From Anastrepha obliqua (lineage: Eukaryota > Arthropoda > Insecta > Diptera > Tephritidae): 64,000 bases of DNA. Each line of letters starts with the position of its first letter. Position 1 is the stretch's first letter. The stretch is taken from the NCBI RefSeq assembly GCF_027943255.1, contig NC_072897.1:38290044-38354043 (forward strand), read 5' to 3'. Shown piece by piece: positions 11,590 through 23,366 of the stretch. The notes below the pieces were generated by a model. That model was not told the origin of the DNA. It made no database searches and worked only from the letters and a program-made list of their open reading frames with translations. The position numbers and the translations under genes are program-made.

Positions 11590-11829
11590 AACTACCCGAA
11601 ATCTTATGATTTAACACCTAATGACTTTTTTCTTTGGAGCCACGTGAAAGAGAAGGTCTATGCCAACAGCCCATGGTCGATTCAAGACCTCAAAGATGGA
11701 ATTCGTGAGGCTATCGAGGCCATAGGGCAGCTACTTTGCAATTTGGTTATGGAAAATTTCTTGAAAAGGATGTTGTCCTGTAAGCGTGTTCGTGGTGGTC
11801 ATTTGCTTGATGTTATTTTCCACTATTAA
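11590..11829 (+). pseudogene. Mariner transposase C-terminus, copy A
   Basis: An open stretch of about 79 codons reading SYDLTPNDFFLWSHVKEKVY, later RGGHLLDVIFHY and stop. This is the end of a mariner-type DDE transposase, with the third catalytic Asp in the TPND position. Everything upstream (HTH and first two Asp) is absent. A short 3' UTR and an element end with CTTTATA near 11920 follow, directly against the reversed SINE tail. Confidence 0.75.
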
Positions 11830-11931
11830 CGGTTTACCTTCCTTTTTATAATGAAATAAACATCCGAACATTTATATTAAAAAATAGCATTTTTCTTTGA
11901 ATTTGTTTGGAAAACTCTTTATAATTGGCGC

Positions 11932-12045
11932 TTACACCATTTTTGGGGGTGTTTGGATGAGCTCTTCATCTTATTTGTGGTGTGCGTCTTAATGTTGCTC
12001 CACAAATAGAGGGATCTACAATTTTAAGCGACTCCGAAAGGGAAA
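11932..12045 (-). mobile_element. 3' tail of the tRNA-derived SINE (reversed), copy A
   Basis: The minus strand gives TTTGTGGAGCAACATTAAGAC, then CCACAAAT, CCAAACACCCC and GCGCCAATTATAAAG. This is the 3' half of the SINE at 27171-27475 in diverged form. The tRNA-like head is missing. It abuts the mariner 3' end at about 11931. Confidence 0.75.
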
Positions 12046-14129
12046 TATTTTTTTATGGGGAGCTTATATCAGGTTAACTTCATCAGGATCTTGAAGCGGT
12101 TAACGCAATTAAATTAGCCACCGTTTAATGGTTGTCCTCCTCTAACCCAAGGCCCCTTCTTTCTTTTTTCCCCCAGTTTGGTTCTTCTCTCTCTGTTTTT
12201 CCTCTGCATGGAAAATGGTCGAATTTTATTTTTTATCAATGTGATTGTTTCCGACTGATCATGACCACTACCTCCATGTGAATGACCAAGAATGTCCAAG
12301 AAGAAGTTGGGTATATTCTGCACAGTATCTTCAGAAATCTAGCCACTATTGTACCCACTTTTGAAGTCAATGAAAACTACAATATTTGTATCTCGTTTTT
12401 TGACCCAGTTTTCGCTGGCAGGGAGAAAATGTATTCACACAAATACACAAATGGAATGAAGAAACTTGCTGGTTGAGTAGCTTACTCTACGGATATTGTT
12501 GTCAGTAAAAAGAAACAGCAACAACAAAGAAATTAATAAAAAAGTTAAAATAAGTAAATAATTTTTAAGTTGGACAATAGTAACTAAGGGAAGAGGTGTA
12601 ACAAATCTCCATAAATACCATATCAACATATGAAAATTAATTACAAGAAATCCTTAACGCTTCGCTGGAGGTCTATTCCCCTATACTCTACTTCTTGGAT
12701 TCCTGATTGACGTTTTCAACATCGTCTTTCACAATCGGCACATCGAATACTTACAGTCATAGCGTGTGTATCCAATCGCACGATGTGACTTAGGCAACGG
12801 AGCTACTGTATGTATTTATAAGTATATCGTTGTAACATTTAAACTGCTTGTGGTTTCATTTCCTGTGGCATTCACTATTAAACATGAAATACAAAATTAT
12901 GCAATAAGTGTTATAATGAACAATGATGTCGCTTGTGTAGGAAAAATAATACAGACATGCTGCCAGAACGCTTTAAATATCTAATGCGTTGCCATCGTGA
13001 CAATTACGAAAGTTTGTTGCTAAGAGGGGCCATGGTGGATCGTTTGAGTAATTTAGCTGGACAAAATGTATTGCCAAATTTTCTTATTGTTTTAGGTAAG
13101 AGATGCCCACTGACCTAGGATATGCGAAAATCTAATTTTTTTGCTTTCATTTTGACATTTTTCGTACGTGTTGAAAGAGTAGAGTTAAAATTAAATGGTG
13201 AAATTGCATGCATTATTGTCAAAAGTGTCTGTCCTTGAGGATTTTTTTATCTCTTTTGTAGTATACATTTTATAAGAAAGATCACAAGATTGCTTATGTG
13301 GATAGATTTTTAGTTGGCCATAAATTTTATAACTTCTATATATAGTAAACAATCTAAAAGGTTACACCGCGTGGCACCACTCTGTATTTTTGAAATAGGT
13401 CATCCCAAATATCGCACTTTACATATCCGAAGAGCTTTGGCTTCACACAAGTTCGCATCAATACAATTTAAGTTATGTAAAGTAATGTAATGTAAATAGA
13501 GTACATGCAGATGTGATTATAATAATATATAATAATAACAATTAATATTGCTGTTAGTGTAGAAAGTGATTCCGTAAGATTGTAAGAGAGTTAATTCAGT
13601 TATTCAGGTTAATAGCGAACTTCAATAATAGTTATTAAATCTTATAAAAATAGATGAGAATTGTAAATATACCTAAACAAATATTTTAGTAGAATGGAAC
13701 CATTTCAGAATCCATGAAGAATATTATATTTTTAGAAATGAAATGCTCAGAATAATTTTATTTCTTACTCGAAAAAGCTGATCGAATATTGCAAATATAG
13801 TATGTACATGCTTACAAAGCTTATGTGATTAGTAGTTCGAAAAATACACTAAATACAGTATAGAAGTCTCAAATATGAGACTTTGACTATACGACACATC
13901 TGTTGCAATTATTTATTTATTTTAACTCGTTCTATAGTTTAAATACATAAAATAATTTTGTTCGGCTTGTAAGGGTTGCTGTGCGACCTCAGTGCGTCTC
14001 CGTCGTTCGGATCATCTGACATTTATTTATTTTCAAAAAGTGAATAGACTACAAATTTTCTTACTCACTAAAATAACTCATAAAACTAAATTTAGTAATT
14101 TAGAAAACACATTCTTGAGCAAAGAGAAA

Positions 14130-15149
14130 TCAAGCATAATAGAATTCGAAATCTTCTTGAGTTCTCTTGAGAAATTGGATAACTCGAAGTAATGCTGTGA
14201 AATCAATTACACCACTTACCAAAGTGCATGGAGGAATGCACAAGGAATGAATAGTTGTTCTGCTTTCGAGGGACTTAAGTTTAATCAAAAGGAGGTGAGA
14301 TTTGTACGGAGGGATGGGAGTGGAGAAATTAAGGAAAGAAAGGGAATATTTAAGAAAAACCGTTTGAATATGCTCAATTCCATCAATAGCAAATTTCAAA
14401 TGAAGTCTCCACATGAATACAGCATATTCAAGCTTTGGGCGAACAAAAGGTGTATAGAGTAACTTCAGAGTGTAAAGATCTGTGAAATTAGAACTACGAG
14501 TATTTCGACGAACAAATTCCAATGCAGCAAATGATTTAGATATGATAAATAGTATGTGGTTTTGTTAACAGACTGAAGGGGAGTACCAGAGATACTCTAT
14601 AAAGTTCTTACTAAGTTACGTAGTTTTGAGAACGGAACGTGATAACACTTAGTGATACTGAGATATAGGTGAAACTGACCACACCATAAGCGCAATCTAT
14701 TGATCTACGGTTGAACCTTTGAAGCATCTTCAGAACTCCTAATCAAAGAAAAAAAATTCAGGTCGTCCGCATAAAGTAAGTATCCAGAAAACGAAAGCAG
14801 CTGCCTACATCATTAATGAAAAGAACATAAAGTAGAGGTCCTAAGATGAATCCCTGGGGCACGCCAGAAGGTGCAATAAAGGGAATAGAAGAAACCCCCT
14901 CGATTGAAAATACACACCTTCTATTACCAAAATAGGAATTCAGCCACTTCAGAAATATAGAGTAGAATCCAAACGTTGGGTACTTCGTTCCTCTTAGGTT
15001 TATTTAGACTGAGGTAAATGTTTGGTAAGAAGTTGTTTTGAGGCTTCTTAGCGTCCGCCGAAATGTGGGTATCGAGAAGAAATAAAATGAGACTCACAGC
15101 TCGTTTAGGTACTTCCGATAAAATGCAACTTAACGAGTTTGTCAGCACA
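14130..15149 (-). pseudogene. Decayed Jockey-superfamily reverse transcriptase, copy B
   Basis: The duplicate of the remnant at 7251-8270, with the same frameshifts and the same surviving motifs (GVPQGF, YADD, LLYTPFVRPKLEY). The decay therefore happened before the tandem duplication. No difference in the coding remnants stands out on reading. Confidence 0.65.
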
Positions 15150-15321
15150 TACTCTAAAAAATCAAAATTGGTCCTTCCTAAGGGAAAATAATTAAACTCA
15201 GTTAATTATAAAATTATATTCCCATTTAATCCCGCTTCCCAATTAAAAATGAATACAATGTAATTCGTATTTCTTTTTCTTACCGCCTAAATGGCTTATT
15301 TCTTATTTGTATAAGTATATT

Positions 15322-16680
15322 GCTGACACTGTGCTTCAAATGAATTGCATTTTGGTTACGCAAGTTCATTGGGTGTCAATTACATTGTAGGTGAATTGTC
15401 TGCACCTGTTATCGAAATGCAGCGTCAGCATATTTTCAATAGTGAGTGTATTAGGCATTTGCGTCCCGCAGATGAAAATATTTTTGTGGTAGATTCTCGG
15501 AATGGTTGGCTGTTCCTGGTCTATTTTGTGGTTTAGCCTTGGAAAGGTGATAAGTTGATTCTAACTGTAAGCTTTTTCCAGGTGATGTAGCATGTGGCTA
15601 CCAGGATTGTCACGGCAATTGTATCGGTGAATAAGGAGAAGTGGAAATGCTGTCCCAAAAATTTCTTCAAGCTGACTTTGTAAACGTAGTCGAAATTTAT
15701 TTCCAAACCATCGTTTGAAACAATTATCCTGGCAGGCCTTGTACTGCGCGTACTAATCTGCTGATTTCTTATAATAAAATACGTTCCATTACGAGCTTAG
15801 AGTAGCTCCTTGCTTGGAATAGTCAATCGACAATCTAAGACTCTGTTATTGCTTAGATCAAAGTCGAACTTTGTGTCGCCATCTTTTACGAGCCTAGCTA
15901 GGAATCTTCAGGAAATTTTGTTTGGGGGAACAGATTATTGAATTACTAATGGAAGGGCAATTGTTTCTTATTCATTTACTAGCATCATCTTATAATTTAG
16001 CTTGACATGTTGACCCCTTATAATAGCAGCTCGTGTATTTATAACTGGGTAGCCCTCTGGTTTTATCTTTGACATTGAGAGTACATGCGAAAGGATTGTT
16101 CCATGCGAATACACAGATGGCGACCCGTATTCAATGCTTCGATAGTATTTTGATATGTTTGGGAATTTTACTCAATTATTTGCCTTTGGATTTCATTGTG
16201 GTCATGATACCAGATTTTGCCATGCTCCGAGTTTTCCTCGTTAATATATGTGGTTTATTGTGTTGATGAAGAGATGCTGCGTTCACTTCATTCGCTTTCT
16301 CCATTCCTTTTAGTGTGACATTAAATAGTTTTTCGTTGATGCGGTACTGGTGGTTGTTGTTGTCCTTCGCAAAATGTAGTAGTCCCAGTCGGCTGTATCT
16401 GGGGATCCGGCGATCAACTTTCATGCTGAACCAATTTCAAAGACTGAGAGCGTTAGTCTTGACCTACATCTAGGCGAAGTTTTATTTGATTCTTGTGGAG
16501 TTGCAGCACCGTTCCCACAGTTTCGTGTTTCGTACCATGTCGCCATAGTTCGCTCAATGTCCTAAATGCTATGTTGAAGTAGTTAACGTCTACTACATGA
16601 ACTAATCTGAAGTGCCCATTCAGGATCCAACCATGCCCATGTAGTTAAGGAATGATTTCACTCATAAATAATAAATAAAA
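15322..16680 (-). pseudogene. Decayed errantivirus-type env, copy B
   Basis: Duplicate of the env remnant at 10158-11520, here uninterrupted next to the empty RTE target site. A small deletion (near 16360) distinguishes it from copy A and removes part of the residues after GSPDA. Otherwise the same stops and frame changes are shared, so the decay predates the duplication. Confidence 0.65.
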
Positions 16681-16713
16681 ATAGTTAAGTCAATTCTAAG
16701 TATAATCATGCAG

Positions 16714-16922
16714 GGCTGAACAAATCCAAACATATGTATTTTAAGAATAACAAAAGATAAACATATTTTAAGAAAAACAAAAGATAAACATATATGTATT
16801 TTAAGAATAGCAAGAGATAAACATGTTTTTCCTAAACAAGGAAACTAATTCACAAGTCGTGTACCTAAAATAGTAAGATGACCTATAAGTATAAATACGA
16901 CTGTCAAATATGTTGGCAGTCA
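16714..16922. other. Copy-B-only block of about 209 bases with a 31-bp repeat
   Basis: Between AATCATG (16709-16715) and TCAGTCCAGC (from 16920) copy B has sequence that copy A lacks (A joins the two directly at about 11553). It contains about three imperfect copies of a 31-base unit (TTTTAAGAATA...AAGATAAACATA, 16733-16825) and then a TATA-like stretch. The presence of a promoter-like layout across its right edge makes a deletion from A more likely than an insertion in B. Confidence 0.7.
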
Positions 16923-16926
16923 GTCC
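16884..16926 (+). promoter_or_regulatory. TATA + initiator-like core promoter (copy B only)
   Basis: TATAAGTATAAATA (16884-16897) is followed about 30 bases later by TCAGTCC (16920-16926), which fits the insect initiator TCAGTY at the right spacing. Such promoters occur in LTRs and mariner-type elements of flies. What it drove is unknown; the decayed mariner fragment lies just downstream. In copy A the TATA part is deleted and only the initiator remains. Confidence 0.4.
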
Positions 16927-16946
16927 AGCATTAACATAGCGTTAAG

Positions 16947-17186
16947 AACTACCCGAAATCTTATGATTTAACACCTAGTGACTTTTTTCTTTAGAGCCAC
17001 GTGAAAGAGAAGGTCTATGCCAACAGCCCATGGTCGATTCAAGAACTCAAAGATGGAATTCGTGAGGCTATCGAGGACATAGGTCAGCCACTTTGCAATT
17101 TGGTTATGGAAAATTTCTTGAAAAGGATATTATCCTGTAAGCGTGTTCGTGGTGGTCATTTGCTTGATGTTATTTTCCACTATTAA
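16947..17186 (+). pseudogene. Mariner transposase C-terminus, copy B
   Basis: Same fragment as 11590-11829 in the duplicated unit. Here the Trp codon of DFFLW is TAG (about 16994), so copy B carries an extra nonsense change. Several other codons also differ between the two copies (for example DLKDG versus ELKDG), so this part is less identical than the rest of the duplication. Confidence 0.75.
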
Positions 17187-17278
17187 CGGTTTACCTTCCT
17201 TTTTATAATGAAATAAACATCCGAACATTTATATTAAAAAATAGCATTTTTCTTTGAATTTGTTTGGAAAACTCTTTA

Positions 17279-17395
17279 TAATTGGCGCTTACACCATTTT
17301 TGGGGGTGTTTGGATGAGCTCTTCATCTTATTTGTGGTGTGCGTCTTAATGTTGCTCCACAAATAGAGGGATCTACAATTTTAAGCGACTCCGAA
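17279..17395 (-). mobile_element. 3' tail of the tRNA-derived SINE (reversed), copy B
   Basis: Duplicate of the SINE tail at 11932-12045, essentially identical, so the SINE fragment was in place before the tandem duplication. Confidence 0.75.
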
Positions 17396-17643
17396 AGGGA
17401 AATATTTTTTTATGGGGAGCTTATATCAGGTTAACTTCATCAGGATCTTGAAGCGGTTAACGCAATTAAATTAGCCACCGTTTGATGGTTGTCCTCCTCT
17501 AACCCAAGGCCTCTTCTTTCTTTTTTCCCGCAGTTCGGTTCTTCTCTCTCTGTTTTTCCTCTGCATGGAAAATGGTCGAATTTGATTTTTTATCAATGTG
17601 ATTGTTTCCGAATGATCATGGCCACTACCTCCATGTGAATGAC

Positions 17644-18720
17644 CAAAACCTATAATTGATGCAATGAGTTCTATTCTGTTACCTGCTTTTTGATCTTCAA
17701 CAATGTATTGCTTAATACTCAAATCGGAACCTCTTCAAGATTTTTTTTTCTTGTTTTATGTTCCTAATAGATCTGACGACAATAGCAAATGCGCCATTAA
17801 ATCTTTATTGCTTTGTATGCTTAAAGCGTTTCGTGTATGGTTTTGTGTGAAACCTGTACAAATACGTTAAAGGAAATAGTTATTCAAATAAATAAATACA
17901 TAGCTCAGAAAATATTACCTATTAGTAAATCAAAGCAATCAAAGTATCGCATCCGAATTCTAAAACTTTATGGACAGAGCTATGCATGTTGTACCAATTA
18001 TAATTTCTCTCTTGTTTCGGTTACCAAATTACTAAACTCATAGGTTTGAATTTCTTTTCCAGAAGAGATCACAGAGAAACATTCTAAACCAAACATATTT
18101 CTATTACCAAAAATATTGAAATATTTCACATAACTTGGGTATAATTTATTCAAATTTGACTTTCAGAATAGGTGGGAACCTTCTACAAAAATATATTTAA
18201 ATGAAAATCTTCTCGACATATTTTACACTCTTTGATAAGATTTTGTCATGATTTTTAAAAATGTTTAATGCCACCATATGAAAGAAAGCAGCCTTATTTC
18301 ATGTCATTATAGGTGTTCGAATTTTTTGACAAGTGACTTTCCGAATGCGACGAATAAGACATGAGAAGAACCACAATATGAAGGCATGGTCATGTAATAA
18401 CGATGTAGATATGGTTAGGTTTACGTATCTACATACATGCAAAGCCGTTTTGCATAAATTTACGCAGATTGACTTGGTCCCTTTATACTAATTGAAATTC
18501 AATTGACGTCGATGAGCACCTTTTTATGTATGGACTATTTCCCTTTATATTACATATTTGCTGCTCGCTCTAGCATCGCGACAGCCACGCTATCGGTGAA
18601 CGATCTGATGTTGGCTACACCATTTAAAATATCTTTGGAACGTCATTTCTTCCTGTATCACTTTCATTATGACGATACTAATGTTGTGGTTAATCGATAT
18701 CACTGGTATATGTAGGTTCT
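17644..18720. other. Unassigned AT-rich DNA
   Basis: Only short frames, none with a recognisable motif or consistent codon use. No element ends seen. Confidence 0.45.
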
Positions 18721-18785
18721 CAACGAACGCACAAGCACTACATAGGAAACGGAAATAAGCACAAAATGTGGGCAGTGTTATTTCT

Positions 18786-19040
18786 GAAATATATATTTCT
18801 GACAAGTTTGCACCAACAACGAAGCGCTACAAGGTAGGCAGTGCTATTTCTCACTGAAAATTAGGAACCACAAGGAAATATATATTTCCTACAAGTTTGC
18901 ACCAACAAACCAGCACCACAAGGTATGCAGTGCTTTTTCTCACGAGAAATCAGCAACTACAAGGAAAATTTATTTCCTACAAGTTTGCACCAACAAACCA
19001 GCGCCACAAGGTATGCAGTGCTTTTTCTCACTAGAATATA
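18786..19040. repeat. Tandem repeat, period 89 bp, about 2.9 copies
   Basis: Units start at 18786, 18875 and 18964 with GAAATATATATTTC/GAAAATTTATTTCC, then ACAAGTTTGCACCAACAA, a GC-richer CAGC(A/G)CCACAAGG and GCAGTGCTTTTTCTCAC. A weaker, partial unit seems to precede at 18722-18785. It lies just beyond the 3' end of the BEL/Pao remnant on the minus strand and could be part of that element's 3' region, but no LTR could be confirmed. Confidence 0.75.
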
Positions 19041-19180
19041 GAAAAAGGGCAATGCGTCACTTCCGTCAGCGTACGCCAGTGATTCATACGATTTTACTAC
19101 TCATATTTTTTCATACCGTGCGCCTTATATATCGTTTTTTAAGGAGTAAACTTCAAAAATGGATAAAAACTCGATGTGTG

Positions 19181-19849
19181 CTACTGCCCAATATCATCGC
19201 CAACTGTCAGATTTTGAAGAGTTTGAGACCATTTTGTGCGAGCCTGGAGAGTGTGAATATTTTCGATACTCCATCGTTGCCAAAAATGATCAACTAATTG
19301 CCAATAACTTAGAGCGTCAGCCTCATGAGATATGAGACTCTCTTCAGAAACGTATGCTGTTGGGTCTTTGACTAGAAAGTGTTCCGGAGTTAATGCTTGG
19401 TTGTCGTTAAGTTGGCTTGCTAAAAGGCACAATGGTCGCGAATTCGAACAGCTCTCAATTTGAGCTAGAAGTGTGCTTAGTTCCTCAAAGGTAAGAATGC
19501 GGTCTCGCATTATTCGCCGGCTTCCCACAAGCCTCCAAAATAAGGTGAAACGGGAGAGATATAGTGCCAAGTCTTCATTGGCCAGCCCAGCTGCTAAATA
19601 CTCAGGCAACTCGAACCTTTTGAGTTCTAAGCCAAGTTTAAGTTCTTTAGAAGCGCCAATGAACGAGGTTCCACAATCGGAATACAGGTGGGAGCAGTAT
19701 CCTCCTCTGGAAATGAATCTTTGATAAGCAGCAATGAAAGCCTTTTTTGTTAAACTAGACACTGCTTCCAGATGAATGCCTTTCGTGCACATGCAGACAA
19801 AAAGGCAAGCACGAGATGTGTTCAAAAAATAAGGCGAAGATATGTTCAT
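19181..19849 (-). pseudogene. BEL/Pao integrase core and C-terminus
   Basis: A 222-codon open stretch. The BEL part begins at about 19816 with CLFVCMCTKGIHLEAVS, then FISRGG and SDCGTSFIGA (second catalytic Asp region), FEELSTLLAQIESCSNSRPL and YWQLVDHFWQRW, the standard BEL/Pao integrase order. It ends shortly after LTVGDDIGQ, where the family normally continues. The first residues (19817-19849) derive from the inserted mariner terminus. The upstream integrase zinc-finger part continues at 23755-24000, beyond the insertion. Confidence 0.8.
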
Positions 19850-19949
19850 GATTATAGCAATATAGTAGAATGTTTAGTTTGTTTATGAGAGGTATAAATA
19901 AGACAAGTGCTTTGCGTGTTCGGCGATTTTCTGCTATCGACTATTGGCT

Positions 19950-20425
19950 CTCCTGGACTTTTCCAATGGAGCGATTGGGCTTTGGTTTCGATGTCATAAT
20001 CATGTACCCATGATTCGTCTAAAGGTATGACCCTTTTAAGCAAATATTGATCACCTTTGACGTCATTCAACAATTCCTGAGCGATGCTCATTCGACATTC
20101 AGCAATTTTGGAACGAACCTCGCTGCCACGCACTTCACGCCCAAAATTTCCGAAAAGATTGCATAGTATGAGCCAACGATATGCCGATATCCTCAACAAC
20201 TTTTCTAATTGTGATTCGACAATTCTCCATAACAATTATGTGCTGGGGCGTCTAGAGCGAGCGTCGTGATTCACATATTCTCGACATTCTGTGAAATACT
20301 TGTACCACTTGTAAACATTTTTTTCATTCATACTCACCGGTGCCACTGTCAACATTTAAAGTTTTTTTGAGCATCTAATTCCATGTTTTACACAAAATTT
20401 GATGCAACTTCTTTGATACATTTGT
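19950..20425 (-). pseudogene. Mariner transposase N-terminal half
   Basis: Minus strand from about 20425: MYQRSCIKFCVKHGIRCSKK (start of a mariner transposase), then, after a frame change, VYKWYKYFTECREYVNHDAR and SRRPST followed by a stop, then LLWRIVESQLEKLLRI and on to LDESWVHDYD (first catalytic Asp region) and SPGEP (about 19950). After SPGEP the coding sequence meets the inverted copy of the 5' end. The second and third catalytic Asp are missing, so it cannot be active. Confidence 0.75.
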
Positions 20426-20481
20426 TTTTTGATAGAAGATAATCGCCGAACACACAAAAAAATTGTCTTATTTATGCCTAT

Positions 20482-20776
20482 GGTATACAAATCACTGAGG
20501 GTGCAATGTTTTCCAGCTTTACGCAAAAAGGAACTCCAGACTCCGATACTGAAGCCGCCGCAACAAGAAAACACAGTCGATCCCGCTAGAATCGGATTAT
20601 CAACCTATGCACAAGTAGCAGCACAAGCTACAAATAATAACACAGGTATGCCTAACCCTCAAAACGATGATATTCAAGAACTTAAAAAAATGATGAGCCA
20701 GCTCATCAATCAAATGATTAACATGATGAATATAATCACACTACTGGTCACTAAATTCGATGGACAAGCAAAGTAA
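20482..20776 (+). pseudogene. Jockey ORF1 (gag) C-terminal end
   Basis: The frame that ends at TAA 20774-20776 carries STYAQVAAQAT and a coiled, hydrophobic tail LKKMMSQLINQMINMMNIITLL, like the end of the second Jockey's ORF1 (YAQALQG...LLNMITLLINQL at 49800). Zinc knuckles and everything upstream are lost by 5' truncation. It overlaps the ORF2 frame by 17 bases. Confidence 0.8.
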
Positions 20777-23366
20777 AATGACAATAGCCTTATGGAATGC
20801 AAACGGACTAAATCAACATATTCTTGAAACTAAAACTTTTATAGACCAATACAACATTGACATACTATTGGTGTCAGAAACTCATTTTAATGACAAAAGC
20901 TACGTTAGTATTCCCGGCTTCAAAATAATATGCACCAACCACCCTGACAACAGAGCACACGGCGGAACAGCTATTATACTGAGACAAAATATTATGTTTA
21001 ACAAAATGGAAGAATATCAAATGGACCATCTGCAAGCAACGACGATACAAATAAATGACACTCTAGGCCAGCTTACCATATCAGTTGCTTACTGCCCTCC
21101 GAAACACAACAACAAAACAACACAATACGCTAACTACCTTGAAACACTTGGAAGTAGATTTATTGCCGGAGGAGATTATAACGCAAAAAATATGATGTGG
21201 GGTTCAAGATTAACAAACACGAAAGGAAAAGCATTACTTAACGCCATCAGAGCGCGTAATTGTAATTATATAAGTACCGGAGAACCCACTTATTGGCCCT
21301 CTGACATTAGGAAAGTACCTGACTTACTTGACTTTTTTATCATGAAATCAATTAATTCAAACGTACTGACAATTGAATCTTGTCTTGAGCTCTCTTCTGA
21401 TCACTCGCCAATTATACTAAGAACCCAAGAACCACCGCAACAAAACTTAAATCCACCACTTTTCAATCATCGTACAGACTGGAATGCGTTTACTGAGCTT
21501 TTGGAATCATATTTAGACACAAAAGTATCTTTGAAAACAGGCGATGAAATTGAGACAGCTATAGCTTTTTTTAACGACAAAACTATTAAGGCAGTTAGTA
21601 AATCTACACCCTCTCCACCAACTAAAGCAAAAAATGACTACATACCTGATACGATAAAAAAGAAACTAAAACAAAAGAGAAAGCTAAGGAAGAAATGGCA
21701 GACAACAAGATTTCCAGACGACAAGAAAAAGCTAAACAAATTGGGAAAAGATATAAGAGACCTACTTCAAAAGGAAAAAGACAAACAACTTAGCAATTAT
21801 CTCAAAAATTTTGACGCAACAAAATCTTCAAACTACACACTTTGGAAGGCGACGAAAAAAGTGGTGGGCGCCACAATACATTTACCACCAATAAAAACAA
21901 CTAAAGAGAAATGGGCCCGAACCTCTTCAGAAAAAGCAACGGTCTTAGCTCAACATTTTAAAGATACTTTTGAAAATAATAATAACGACATAAATCTTAC
22001 TTATGCAGCAAACGAGAATAAGCAGCAAATTAAAAAAATCACACTTACGGAGATAAAACAATTAATAAAAACTCTCAAGAACAATAAATCGCCTGGATAC
22101 GATCAAATTTCGGGAACAATTATGAAGCATATGCCTGACAAGGCAATAATTTATCTAAGAAATATTTTCAACGCTGCTATAAGTCTCAAATATTTCCCTA
22201 GTACCTGGAAAGTAGCTGAAATTATAGCGATCCCGAAACCTAACAAAAATGCTACACTAGCGACATCATATCGACCAATCAGCCTACTACCGACAATATC
22301 AAAAATTTTCGAGAAAATATTATTTGACCAGATAAATCCTATTATAACAAGCATGAATCTCATACCCCAACACCAATTTGGATTTAGGAAAAACCATTCA
22401 ACAATCCAACAGATTCATAGAGTAGTTCACAAAATTAATGACGACCTGAATAAAAAAAGAGTGTGCAGGTCCATATACCTCGACGTAGCTAAAGCTTTTG
22501 ACAAAGTGTGGCGCCCTGGGTTACTCCATAAATTAAAAATACAACTACCTAATGACTTTTACCTTATGCTTAAGAGTTACATCCAAGGCAGGAAATTCTA
22601 TGTTAAATATAACGACGCATGTTCAGACATTCAACCTATGAACGCAGGCATTCCCCAAGGCAGTGTCTTAGGACCAACATTGTATCTATTGTACACGGCT
22701 GATCTACCGGAACCGAAGTCAGAAAACAGCATGATTGCAACATTTGCAGATGACACAGTCCTCATGGTATCTCATAAAGATACAGAAGTCGCAAAACAAA
22801 ATTTACAAAACGAATTAAATGTGACATTAAACTGGTTCAAAAAATGGAACATCGAAATTAACGCTGACAAAACAATACAAGTAAACTACACAAACCGAAG
22901 GACGACCATTGAACCAGTTAGCGTTGGTAACTCTGACGTGAATATTGACACCAAAGCGAAATACCTGGGTATTACGATCGACTCGAAATTAAACTGGCAG
23001 GAGCATATAAAGAAAAAGCGAAATTAAGTTAAAAATCGTTTTAAGAAATTGTACTGGCTACTTGGACCTCAGTCCAATCTATCATTGCAAAATAAAGTAC
23101 TTATTTATCGAACGATAATAGCTCCAATCTGGAAATATGGAATTGAGATTTGGGGCACTGCTGCAAAAAGTAATCTAAGTATACTTCAACGAGTTCAGTC
23201 TAAAATACTTAGGACCTTAACTAATGCACCTTGGTACATACCTAACGCAGATATTCATCGCGACCTTGACATCGATACTATTGATGAAACAATACAAAGC
23301 GCTAGCAGAAGACACATAAATAGATTATTAACGCACACAAATCCTGATGAGAAGACTACCAAATAA
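20760..23366 (+). pseudogene. Jockey ORF2: endonuclease + RT with a single nonsense codon
   Basis: One frame of about 868 codons, broken only by TAA at 23025-23027. The likely start is the ATG at 20778 (MTIALWNANGLNQH matches the start of the Jockey ORF2 at 49793); an earlier ATG lies at 20760. Endonuclease: GGDYNAKNMMWGS (about residue 137) and SSDHSP (about 212). RT: KSPGYDQI (about 443), LDVAKAFDKVW, GIPQGSVLGP and FADDTVLM (about 662). After the stop the same frame gives LYWLLGPQSNLSLQNKVLIYR and the C-terminal RIEI-type segment to 23366. Full length for Jockey, so this copy is nearly intact. Confidence 0.9.

Larger units (their letters stand above)
5415..12293. repeat. Tandem segmental duplication, copy A
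   Basis: From the sequence GTCCAA at 5415 the DNA is almost base for base the same as 12294-17643, apart from an RTE insertion at 8443-10157 (including its target duplication) and a stretch of about 209 bases missing at 11553. Copy A passes directly into copy B at 12293/12294, so the two are head-to-tail. Contents in order: unassigned AT-rich DNA, a decayed RT (minus), the RTE, a decayed env (minus), a mariner 3' end (plus), a SINE tail (minus). Without the insertion the unit is about 5.16 kb. Confidence 0.9.
12294..17643. repeat. Tandem segmental duplication, copy B
   Basis: Second copy of the unit beginning at 5415, in direct orientation. It lacks the RTE and keeps the uninterrupted target ATAAGTATATT at 15311-15321. 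It has about 209 bases (16714-16922) absent from copy A. Other differences are scattered single-base changes and very small indels. Similarity ends near 17643, after a shared stretch ending in TGAATGACCAA. The near identity points to a recent duplication or to gene conversion. Confidence 0.9.

Noticed and set aside
17471..17722. Minus-strand ORF with HSHGGSGHDHS
   Set aside because: Histidine-rich but no family recognised; frame is different in copy A, so not conserved as a protein.
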